Positions 1 through 6,194 of a stretch of DNA of 7,473 bases are shown here, piece after piece (positions within the stretch are counted from its first letter, which is position 1; each line of letters starts with the position of its first letter). Under the pieces are notes generated by a model that searched no databases, was not told the DNA's origin, and saw only the letters and a program-made list of their open reading frames with translations. Both the position numbers and the translations under genes were made by a program. The DNA comes from a bacterium (GTDB lineage Bacteria > Latescibacterota > UBA2968), in the NCBI GenBank assembly GCA_027296045.1, contig JAPUJS010000510.1:1-7473 (forward strand), given 5' to 3'.

Positions 1-18
1 GTATAGTTGATCTCCATA

Positions 19-287
19 GCCTATCTGGAGTGCGGCATCCTCGCCTGCGGCTTTTTGCGCGTGCGCTGGCAGGACTGATGCGAAAGTCGCGTCGTCGCCT
101 TTTCGTGCAAGAAGCGAGGGTTCTGCCCAAGCTGCCTGGGCAATGCATGGCCGACACCGCCGCCCGGCTGACCGACGAGGTGCTCCCACAGTGCGCCAAT
201 GGGTGCTCAGCCTGCCCTTCGAGATGCGCTACCGCCTGTCCTGGGACGGCGAGCTGGTCGCCGCCAATGAGCGCGATGGACGCGAGG
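19..287 (+). pseudogene. IS91-family transposase remnant (zinc-binding N-terminal part)
   Basis: Joining three reading frames gives a sequence typical of the N-terminal zinc-binding domain of IS91/IS801-type transposases. In the first frame (19 to about 141) I read YLECGILACGFLRVR, an in-frame TGA at 76-78, then VVAFSCKKRGFCPSC, which carries the paired cysteines of the zinc-binding domain. The match then moves to a second frame (about 146-196, MADTAARLTDEVLPQ). It moves again to a third (about 197-287, VRQWVLSLPFEMRYRL). The family normally runs to several hundred residues with a tyrosine (Y2/HUH) nuclease domain, which is absent here. One stop, two frame changes and the missing 3' part make this a dead fragment. 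Base composition also differs from the genes downstream: in 121-180 I count 19 G and 23 C, whereas the other genes leave the plus strand strongly G-rich. The left end may lie outside the window. The family call is fairly secure; the exact ends are not. Confidence 0.75.
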
Positions 288-340
288 GTAATATAATATT
301 TCTCAGCATGCGTATCAGCTTTTTCTGTGATTGTGATGCG

Positions 341-372
341 TTCAATTGGTGGTGGGTTTAAGAACAATTGAA
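341..372. repeat. Short inverted repeat TTCAATTG / CAATTGAA in a gene-free stretch
   Basis: TTCAATTG at 341-348 is matched by its exact reverse complement CAATTGAA at 365-372, with 16 bases between them. It lies in 288-478, a stretch with no recognisable gene whose left edge is AT-rich (TAATATAATATTT near 288-300). It sits just upstream of a possible -35 element. It could be an operator, a weak hairpin, or part of the boundary of the decayed insertion element. No T-run follows, so it does not look like an intrinsic terminator. The symmetry is seen directly; a function is not. Confidence 0.35.
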
Positions 373-378
373 TCTTGC

Positions 379-407
379 TTGACGGGGTCCTAAAACAGCG
401 TTACCCT
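379..407 (+). promoter_or_regulatory. Possible sigma-70-like promoter upstream of the transporter gene
   Basis: TTGACG at 379-384 is close to the -35 consensus. A 17-base spacer leads to TACCCT at 402-407, a poor -10 match that keeps only the first, second and last consensus bases. The inverted repeat at 341-372 lies directly upstream. If real, this promoter would serve the dioxygenase fragment and the membrane protein gene starting at 692. The -10 is weak and the lineage's promoter consensus is unknown, so this is tentative. Confidence 0.25.
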
Positions 408-478
408 ATTTACCGAATTGGAGGACCAAATCGCTCGAAAGGGATTGCAATGACCGAGACACAGCGCAAACACCATAA

Positions 479-691
479 GAAGTGTTGTGGAACGGCCATT
501 TGTATCACACGGCGATGAACAATACGGATGGGAAGGCGCGGAAGATGTTGTTGTACAATTACACGCACTTTGGGATGAAACAGCACGATCCATGTGTGTC
601 GAGGGGCGCTTTTCGGGAGCGGATGGAACGGGACGGATCGCCGCTTTGCAAACAACTGCTGGGGATTGAGCGTATGGACCGGGCGTCTTAG
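479..691 (+). pseudogene. Phytanoyl-CoA dioxygenase family, C-terminal fragment
   Basis: This stretch encodes about 70 residues resembling the C-terminal end of phytanoyl-CoA dioxygenase (PhyH)-type Fe(II)/2-oxoglutarate oxygenases. GHLYHTAMNNT would carry the distal iron-binding histidine, and GKARKMLLYNY the arginine that binds 2-oxoglutarate; the tail GSPLCKQLLGIERM is also PhyH-like. Family members are usually about 250-300 residues, so the HxD motif and most of the fold are missing. An in-frame TAA at 476-478 precedes the match. None of the three plus-strand frames of 410-478 reads convincingly as the missing upstream part. A GTG at 482 could in principle start a 69-residue peptide, but no ribosome binding site is visible. 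The fragment's TAG (689-691) directly abuts the ATG of the membrane protein gene, so the two were probably neighbours in one operon before the 5' end was lost. The family call rests on short motifs only. Confidence 0.6.
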
Positions 692-2647
692 ATGGCAGAA
701 TTACTGGAGCAGGAGCCTGAGGTCGTTGCCAGATCGGACGCACGAGCGCTGACCTGGAAATCGCTTACGCTGGGTGTGCTGTTGGTCTTATTGGCGGCTC
801 TGGGCGGGTTTTACGCGCGTCATATTTTGCACACGACACGGCTGGCACAAAATCATTTGTCGCTGGCCGTAGTGTTTCCGTTTGTGGTGACGGTGTTGTT
901 TTTGCGGCGGCCGTTGAAATTGAACCGGGGCGAGTTGCTGGTCATTTTTTCGATGGGGCTGATTGCGTCTACGCTGCCGACCTATTTCTTGAGTCGGCTG
1001 GTCGCGAGTTTCTGTGTGCCCTATTATCTGGCCGATCCGACCAATGGGTGGGCAGAATATACGCACAGTTTTTTGCCGAGTTGGGCGATCATTCCCAAAG
1101 GTCCGGCGCTTACCTGGTTTTTTGAAGGCTTGCCGCGAGGGGAATCTGTTCCCTGGGAGGTTTGGGCCGGACCGCTGTTCTGGTGGTTGAGCTTGTTGGC
1201 AGCTTTGTGCGCGGTTTTGCTGTGTACGTCTGTGATTTTGAGAAAGCAATGGATTGAATACGAACGGTTGGACTATGCGTTGATGGAATTGCCTCTGGCA
1301 ATGTTGGAAGATGAAGGGGAGGGGGGGGGTCGGATGCCGGGGTTTATGCGATCGCCGGTTTTCTGGGTGGGATTCGGGTTTTCGATCTTTGGGATTTTGT
1401 GGAATATTCTTTCGTATTTCAGTCCCAATTTTCCGGCGTATCCCTGGCGGTTGGAACCGATCCATTTGGGGCACCACTTTTTACCTATTCGGATGAATCT
1501 CTACTGGCCGATTGTGGGCTTTACCTATTTTATCAATCTGGATATTTCGTTTAGCATCTGTTTTTTCTTTGTTCTGGCAGTGCTGGAAGAAGGGATTTTC
1601 AATCGGCTTGGGGTGAAGATTGCAGAGGCCAATCACAATGGCACATCGTTTGTGCCGGTCGGTTGGCAAATGATGGGGGTGTGGATGGTGGTGGTGGGCT
1701 GGGGGCTCTATATTGCAAGGGATCATCTAAAGGATGTGTTCCGAAAGGCGTTTCGGGGCGATCCTGAGGTGGACGATTCGGATGAGTTGATCTCGTACCG
1801 AGGAGCTGTGTTCGGCTTGTTGCTGGGATTGTTGTATCTGGGCGGATGGCTCTATGCTTCGGGTATGGCGGCCTGGGTGGTGCTGGTGTTTCTGGTGGGG
1901 ATGATGGTGGTGTATATCGGGATTACGCGGATTATTGCCGAGACCGGGGTGATTACGATTCGGGCCGTGATGGTTCCCCAGACGTTTATTATGTTTACGT
2001 GGGGCACGGTTCAACTGACAGGTCCGACGCTTACGTCTTTGTGTATGACATTTGGCTGGCACGGGGATATGAAGACCACGCTGATGCCTGCCCTGGCACA
2101 CTCGGTGAAGTTGTTTGATACGGTTCGGCAACACAAACGGCATCTGGTGTGGGCGCTGATTGTTGCGATGGGGGTAGGGATTGTTTCTTCCCTGGGATAT
2201 ATTATCACGGCTGCCTATGAAACGGGTGCGGGAAATTATGGGTCGCAGCTTTCAGGCGGATTGGCGCGGGGTCCGTGGGATTTTACGGTGAAATATGCCA
2301 AAAGTCCGGTGGAGTTTGACTGGCGGAAGATGGCGTTTTTGGCCAGCGGAATCGGTCTGGCGGCCTTGTTGTATTTTTTGCGATACCGCTGGGCCTGGTG
2401 GCCGTTTCATCCGCTGGGCCTGGCGGCCGGACCTGCGTATCCGGTGACCAACGTGATCTTTCCGATCTTTCTGGGCTGGCTGGCCAAGGGGGTGATTTTG
2501 AAGTTTGGCGGCAGCAAGGCGTATCAGGCGGCCAGGCCGTTTTTTCTGGGGCTGATTATGGGGTATTATATGGGGGCCGGGGTTTCGTTTTTTGTGGATA
2601 TGATCTGGTTCCCAGGCGACGGACACGGGGTGCCGTTTTCGGATTAA
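692..2647 (+). CDS. Polytopic membrane protein, DUF6785/DUF6784 family (OPT-transporter-like)
   Basis: This 651-residue protein resembles the DUF6785 (N-terminal) plus DUF6784 (C-terminal) membrane proteins, which share features with oligopeptide transporters (OPT). I see about 13-14 hydrophobic segments, near residues 24-42, 55-72, 81-105, 158-183, 222-243, 268-300, 322-342, 370-388, 392-412, 425-445, 485-507, 547-563, 580-603 and 615-637. Family-like stretches are ERLDYALMELPLAML (191-205), RIIAETGV (413-420) and the glycine-rich C-terminal FPIFLGWLAKG (590-600). It probably moves a small solute or peptide across the cytoplasmic membrane, but the substrate is unknown. The ATG follows directly on the TAG of the dioxygenase fragment. 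No Shine-Dalgarno sequence is visible, so translation may once have been coupled to that gene. A run of nine G (1321-1329) lies in the loop at residues 209-213. Membrane topology is certain; the family is likely; transport is inferred. Confidence 0.85.
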   Translation: MAELLEQEPEVVARSDARALTWKSLTLGVLLVLLAALGGFYARHILHTTRLAQNHLSLAVVFPFVVTVLFLRRPLKLNRGELLVIFSMGLIASTLPTYFLSRLVASFCVPYYLADPTNGWAEYTHSFLPSWAIIPKGPALTWFFEGLPRGESVPWEVWAGPLFWWLSLLAALCAVLLCTSVILRKQWIEYERLDYALMELPLAMLEDEGEGGGRMPGFMRSPVFWVGFGFSIFGILWNILSYFSPNFPAYPWRLEPIHLGHHFLPIRMNLYWPIVGFTYFINLDISFSICFFFVLAVLEEGIFNRLGVKIAEANHNGTSFVPVGWQMMGVWMVVVGWGLYIARDHLKDVFRKAFRGDPEVDDSDELISYRGAVFGLLLGLLYLGGWLYASGMAAWVVLVFLVGMMVVYIGITRIIAETGVITIRAVMVPQTFIMFTWGTVQLTGPTLTSLCMTFGWHGDMKTTLMPALAHSVKLFDTVRQHKRHLVWALIVAMGVGIVSSLGYIITAAYETGAGNYGSQLSGGLARGPWDFTVKYAKSPVEFDWRKMAFLASGIGLAALLYFLRYRWAWWPFHPLGLAAGPAYPVTNVIFPIFLGWLAKGVILKFGGSKAYQAARPFFLGLIMGYYMGAGVSFFVDMIWFPGDGHGVPFSD

Positions 2648-2703
2648 ACACGTTTCGGATTCCGAGCCGAAGGTCTAGAACTTGGCGCGAGGGAGGTTGG
2701 GGA

Positions 2704-3687
2704 TCAGGCCGTGCCGACTTCGCGGGCGACTTTGGGGCGGCGGAGTTTCCAGATCATGCCGTCGAGCACGAAGTGGGCGAAGGAGGTGCCGTAGGCGAAA
2801 AAGAGAAAGGCGAAGAGGGAGTAGACGTAGAAGCCGTAGAGGATGGCGCAGATTGCGACAATAAAGAGGAAGGTGTAGAGCGTGATCCGCCCGGCGACCA
2901 TGTTGAGCAGGGGTGCATCCATGGCTGAAGTCCGGGTTTTGTTTTTGATGGTCAGGGCGACCAGGGCGATGTATTCGGAGGCGTGGTTGATGCTGGTGGC
3001 AATGTAGATGGCGCCTGCCGAAAGGGTTGGTCCGATGCCGTAGAGGAAGACGACGGAGGCGAAGAAGAGGAGTTTGGGCAGGCTGATGCCTTCGGGGGCG
3101 CGGAATTCGTGGATGAGCCAGAAGAGGGTGAGCAGGCCGGCGGCACCGTAGAGGAGATGTGCGATACTATTAGGGGGGGTGAAGCCGACCAGGTTGCGCA
3201 GGTAGTACATGACTTTGACCTCGGCTTCGGAGGCAAAGAGATAGCAGAATCCGGCCAGGCCCCAGGCGTACATGGTCCATTCGTCGAGGCGTTTGTGGCC
3301 CCATCGGGCTTTGCCGGAGTAGATGCGGAGGATGCCGTATTTTTGACGGACGAAGTGGAAATAGTTGAACAGATACCAGAAGGCAAACATTTCGGGTTCG
3401 TCGATTCGGAGGAAGTAACACAGGCCCACAAAGACGAAGCAGAGGATCGGGATGAGGACATAGACTGCCGGGCGGCGCCTGAACTCGGCCCGGTCGAGAT
3501 AGACCAGGGGGAAAGTGAAGTAGCGGTGGGTGGCAAATAAGAAGGTGACGGAGGCGACCCGGATGGTGTCGAAGAATTGGGGAAAGAGATAGGGGGCAAA
3601 GAAGAAGAGCAGCCAGCCCAGGGTGATGCAGGAGAGGTCGACGACGGGGTTGATGACCCAGCGAGTTGATTTTTCAGGTATTGCCAT
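2704..3687 (-). CDS. Uncharacterised histidine-bearing polytopic membrane protein
   Basis: This is a 327-residue integral membrane protein that I cannot assign to a named family. It has about 8-10 hydrophobic segments, near residues 14-36, 42-62, 73-95, 99-113, 137-152, 172-193, 203-218, 222-245, 266-289 and 290-308. Four histidines lie in or at the ends of membrane segments within motif-like blocks: ATHRYFTFP (H54), YFHFVRQKYGILRIY (H111), NHASEYI (H235) and AHFVLDGMIWKLR (H305). Such spacing recalls membrane enzymes that hold metal or haem, but no classical desaturase HxxxH/HxxHH set is present, so catalysis is only a hypothesis. The C-terminus is basic (KLRRPKVAR). Its ATG lies 3 bases after the stop of the beta-propeller gene. 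Only a weak purine stretch (AAAGAA) precedes it, which suggests translational coupling. It is the last gene of the minus-strand block and converges on the transporter gene 56 bases away. Confidence 0.8.
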   Translation of the reverse strand: MAIPEKSTRWVINPVVDLSCITLGWLLFFFAPYLFPQFFDTIRVASVTFLFATHRYFTFPLVYLDRAEFRRRPAVYVLIPILCFVFVGLCYFLRIDEPEMFAFWYLFNYFHFVRQKYGILRIYSGKARWGHKRLDEWTMYAWGLAGFCYLFASEAEVKVMYYLRNLVGFTPPNSIAHLLYGAAGLLTLFWLIHEFRAPEGISLPKLLFFASVVFLYGIGPTLSAGAIYIATSINHASEYIALVALTIKNKTRTSAMDAPLLNMVAGRITLYTFLFIVAICAILYGFYVYSLFAFLFFAYGTSFAHFVLDGMIWKLRRPKVAREVGTA

Positions 3688-3690
3688 ACG

Positions 3691-4911
3691 TTAATTCTTT
3701 TGGGTTAAGTCCAGGCAAATTGCTTCTTTTAGATTGCGCAGATAGAGTTTGCCGTTGGCCAGTGTGGGGACCGTCCAGCATCTGCCGGACAGGACCCGAG
3801 CGCTGGTTTTTTCTTGGTACCCCTCAGGGGTGGCTTTTGCCAGGGCAAGGAGACCCTGTCCGCCCAGAATGATGAGATGGCCTTCGGCAAAGATGAGGGC
3901 GCCTTTTCGGAAGCCACGTTTTCGCCACTGCTCTTCGCCGGTTTTGGCGTCAATACATTTCAAGATTGAGTCGTCAAATCCGTAAAGATAGCCATTGTGG
4001 AGGATGGAAGAGGCAAAGTGATTTTTCATGACTTTGCTGCGCCAGGCTTCCTGGACCCGAAACCGACCGTTGTCTTGTTTCAGGGTTAACAAAGTTGCGC
4101 CTTTGCCGTATCCGGATGAGATGAAGATTTGATTGGGGGGGACAAAAACGGGGGTTGCGGCATTGACATTCGGTCCGGTCTGCCAGCGGTGACGCCAGAG
4201 CAGGGTTCCTTTTTCGGGCGAGACGGAGACCAGCCCGGTTGCGGGAAAGAAGATGATCTGGCGTGTGCCTTCCATCGTAACGGCCAGAGGGGCGGCATAG
4301 GAGGGACGGTCGCTTTGGGAGGACCAGACGATTTGACCGGTGGTTTTGTCAAAGGCGATGAGAGATTTTCCCGATGGCCCTCCGACTTCGACCAGGAGTA
4401 GGTCGCCTTCGATGAGGGGGGAAGTGGAGAACCCCCAGCCGGGGATTCTGCTTCCATATTCTTTTGTAAAACTGTGTGACCAGCGTTCTTTCCCGGTTTC
4501 TTTATCCAGAGCAAAGAGGCGTCCTTCGGCGCCCAGAACGAAAACGCTGTTGCCGTCGACAGAAGGGGTCGAACGGGGACCGTTGCCGCCCTGGGAGTCG
4601 TAGAATTTGCTTCCGGTCTGCACGCGCCAGCGTTCTTTTCCGGTGCTGGCATCCAGGCAGATAGCATATTCGGTGCTGCCGTCTGCAAACATCGTATAGG
4701 CCAAATTGCCGACAACGGAGATGGCCGAGAAGCCTTCTCCCAGAGGCGTTCGCCAGAGGACTTTGGGGCCGGATTTGGGCCAATCGGTTGCCAGGCCTGT
4801 TTCATCGGAAATGCCGTTCCGGTTGGGGCCAAGCCACTGGGGCCAGTCGGTGCCAGAAGCGGGTGAGGTGAGGTATCCAACGGTCAGGAGCAATAGAAAT
4901 ATGCGCATCAT
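3691..4911 (-). CDS. Exported PQQ-binding-like beta-propeller repeat protein
   Basis: This 406-residue protein has an N-terminal signal peptide (hydrophobic 4-14, possible cleavage near SPASG|TDW at residues 16-23). The DWPQWLGPNRNGIS block that follows opens many secreted PQQ-like propellers of Planctomycetes-type genomes. Blades show the recurring pattern of D-x-x-T-G-x-x-x-W: CLDASTGKERW (85-95), ALDKETGKERW (134-144), AFDKTTGQIVW (186-196), SPEKGTLLW (231-239) and CIDAKTGEEQW (319-329), ending with AICLDL. It is shorter than true quinoprotein alcohol dehydrogenases (about 600 residues), and I see no evidence for catalysis. A scaffold, binding or assembly role outside the cytoplasm is more likely. 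The start is supported by AAAGG six bases before the first ATG; a second ATG follows at once. It sits between the ankyrin and membrane protein genes with 3-base gaps on both sides. The fold is secure; the function is unknown. Confidence 0.88.
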   Translation of the reverse strand: MMRIFLLLLTVGYLTSPASGTDWPQWLGPNRNGISDETGLATDWPKSGPKVLWRTPLGEGFSAISVVGNLAYTMFADGSTEYAICLDASTGKERWRVQTGSKFYDSQGGNGPRSTPSVDGNSVFVLGAEGRLFALDKETGKERWSHSFTKEYGSRIPGWGFSTSPLIEGDLLLVEVGGPSGKSLIAFDKTTGQIVWSSQSDRPSYAAPLAVTMEGTRQIIFFPATGLVSVSPEKGTLLWRHRWQTGPNVNAATPVFVPPNQIFISSGYGKGATLLTLKQDNGRFRVQEAWRSKVMKNHFASSILHNGYLYGFDDSILKCIDAKTGEEQWRKRGFRKGALIFAEGHLIILGGQGLLALAKATPEGYQEKTSARVLSGRCWTVPTLANGKLYLRNLKEAICLDLTQKN

Positions 4912-4914
4912 TGC

Positions 4915-6147
4915 TTACCTTTCACTTTCGGTTTTTTGGAGTTCCCAGACGATTTCTGTATGGTCTTTCTCTTGTGCAAACATCCGGGCGGTGTAGCCGT
5001 CTTTGTCGCGGGCGTGGATGTTTGCGCCGGATTGGAGCAGGGCTTTGAGGGCGGCGACATAGCCTTCAAAAGCGGCGGCCATTAAGGGGGTGCGGCCTTC
5101 GCGATCGGTGATATTTACGTTGGCGCCCAACCGGAGGAGAAACAGGATGCGCTCGGTCTGATTGTTGAAGGCGGCGGTCATCAGGGCGGTGTCCCCGTAG
5201 TGGTCGCGGGCATCGATGTCGGCGCCTGTTTCGATGAGGGTTTGGGCGGCAGTGTATCGGTCATTTCCAACCGCACGCATCAAGGGCGTTTCGCCGTTTT
5301 TACCGGCGGCGTTGGGATTGGCACCTTTCTGGATGAGGATTTTAATGACCTGCCCATGGTCTTTCAGGGCGGCCATCATCAAAGGACTGTCGCCGTATTT
5401 GTCTTTTGTGTTGGGGTCGGCGTCTTTTTCAAGGAGGGCGTTCACCATTCCGATCTGACCTTCGACCGAAGCCCAGATCAGGGGCGTTCGCTTGTCTTTG
5501 TCTGGTGCGTTGGGATTGGCACCCCGGTCCAGGAGCATTTGGACGGTTGTGGTGTGGCCTGCAACAATAGCAGCCATCAAAGCGGTGCGGCCTTCCCGAT
5601 CGGGGGCGTTGATGTCGGCGCCTGCGTCGAGCAGGGCACGCAGGGTTTCCCGATGGCCTTCTACTGCAGCCGGCATCAAGGCCGTGGCACCGTAGGCGTT
5701 TTGAAGGTGGATGTTGGCTTTTGCCTGAATGATGGCCTGGACGGTTTGGGTGTGTCCGTCAAAAGCGGCGGACATCAAAGCGGTGCCCCCATGTTTGTCC
5801 TGTATGTCGGGGTCGGCACCTGCTCTTAGAAGGGTTTCGACCGTTTCGGTGTGTCCTTGAAAGGAGGCAGCCATTAGCGCGGTTTCTCCGCTCATGCCAG
5901 TTGTGTTGGGATCGGCTTTTTTTTCTAATAACGCATTCACGATGTCGGTGTGTCCGTTTCTGGCGGCGACCATCAAGACGGTGGTGCCGTGCTGGTCTTT
6001 GGCATTTGCTTCGGTCCCTTCTGATAGGAGGGTCTGCACGGTTTGCAAATCCCCTTTGTTGACGGCTTCGAGGAGTTTGGCACCCTGGGCAAAGGCAGGG
6101 CAGAGGGGGCACAGGATCAGAAGATATGTGACAATAGGGATCTGCAT
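4915..6147 (-). CDS. Exported ankyrin-repeat protein
   Basis: The mature gene encodes 410 residues. MQIPIVTYLLILCPLCPAFA is a clear signal peptide, with likely cleavage after AFA before QGAK. An incomplete capping repeat (AKLLEAVNKGDLQTVQTLL) is followed by ten repeats of exactly 33 residues (53-382) and a final partial one (383-410). The repeats carry the ankyrin pattern G-x-T-x-L-M-x-A-A-x-x-G-H and LL-x-x-G-A-x-x-N/D. The frame stays open upstream to an ATG at 6315, but I chose the ATG at 6147 because it gives the signal peptide and avoids a 121-base overlap with the preceding gene. No Shine-Dalgarno sequence is visible before it. Ankyrin proteins bind other proteins and are not enzymes, so this one probably scaffolds partners in the periplasm or envelope, perhaps the neighbouring propeller. 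Only 3 bases separate its TAA from the propeller start. Confidence 0.9.
   Translation of the reverse strand: MQIPIVTYLLILCPLCPAFAQGAKLLEAVNKGDLQTVQTLLSEGTEANAKDQHGTTVLMVAARNGHTDIVNALLEKKADPNTTGMSGETALMAASFQGHTETVETLLRAGADPDIQDKHGGTALMSAAFDGHTQTVQAIIQAKANIHLQNAYGATALMPAAVEGHRETLRALLDAGADINAPDREGRTALMAAIVAGHTTTVQMLLDRGANPNAPDKDKRTPLIWASVEGQIGMVNALLEKDADPNTKDKYGDSPLMMAALKDHGQVIKILIQKGANPNAAGKNGETPLMRAVGNDRYTAAQTLIETGADIDARDHYGDTALMTAAFNNQTERILFLLRLGANVNITDREGRTPLMAAAFEGYVAALKALLQSGANIHARDKDGYTARMFAQEKDHTEIVWELQKTESER
4918..4922 (-). promoter_or_regulatory. Ribosome binding site of the beta-propeller gene, inside the ankyrin CDS
   Basis: On the minus strand AAAGG ends six bases before the ATG at 4911-4909. 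It overlaps the last two sense codons of the ankyrin gene (GAA AGG), whose TAA lies between the site and the ATG. This supports the chosen propeller start and implies that ribosomes finishing the ankyrin gene load directly onto the next one. Confidence 0.55.
5002..5991 (-). repeat. Tandem array of ten 99-base ankyrin units
   Basis: Ten units of exactly 99 bases (33 residues) run head to tail without insertion or deletion within the ankyrin gene. Several are close at the base level, for example the recurring plus-strand stretches around GGCGGTCATCAGGGCGGTG and the GTTGGGATTGGCACC block, which occurs twice (5313-5327 and 5509-5523). The even unit length suggests growth by unit duplication, and such an array can change copy number by recombination. 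The unit length follows directly from the translation; the history is inferred. Confidence 0.85.
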
Positions 6148-6194
6148 ATTGGGAAATCTAAACTGAAAAATGGAAAAGGGAAAGAGGATTTTGT
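6148..6194 (-). other. Pyrimidine-rich spacer ahead of the ankyrin gene
   Basis: This 47-base gap lies between the stop of the spermidine-synthase-like gene and the ankyrin ATG. On the coding (minus) strand it is almost all pyrimidine (runs such as CTCTTTCCCTTTTCC and TTTCCC). It has no Shine-Dalgarno sequence next to the ATG. I see no convincing hairpin with a T-tail and no promoter pair, so read-through from the upstream gene is likely. How the ankyrin gene starts translation is unclear; a non-Shine-Dalgarno start is possible. Confidence 0.4.

Noticed and set aside
30..296. An 88-codon plus-strand open frame as an intact small gene
   Set aside because: Only its middle part (about 146-196) matches the IS91 transposase pattern. 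The parts on either side match in the two other frames, so it is a chance frame through a frameshifted pseudogene.
788..1477. Open frame of 229 codons on the minus strand within the transporter gene
   Set aside because: Its product is rich in R, P, Q and H with no recognisable domain, as expected from reading the antisense of a G-rich membrane protein gene. The plus-strand frame has clear membrane segments.
2654..2671. Hairpin TTCGG / CCGAA in the convergent gap as a terminator
   Set aside because: The stem is only five base pairs with an eight-base loop and no T-run on either side.
5200..5829. Open frame of 209 codons on the plus strand within the ankyrin gene
   Set aside because: It shows a periodic V-G-V-G pattern that simply mirrors the 99-base ankyrin units on the other strand. 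It is a shadow, not a repeat protein.
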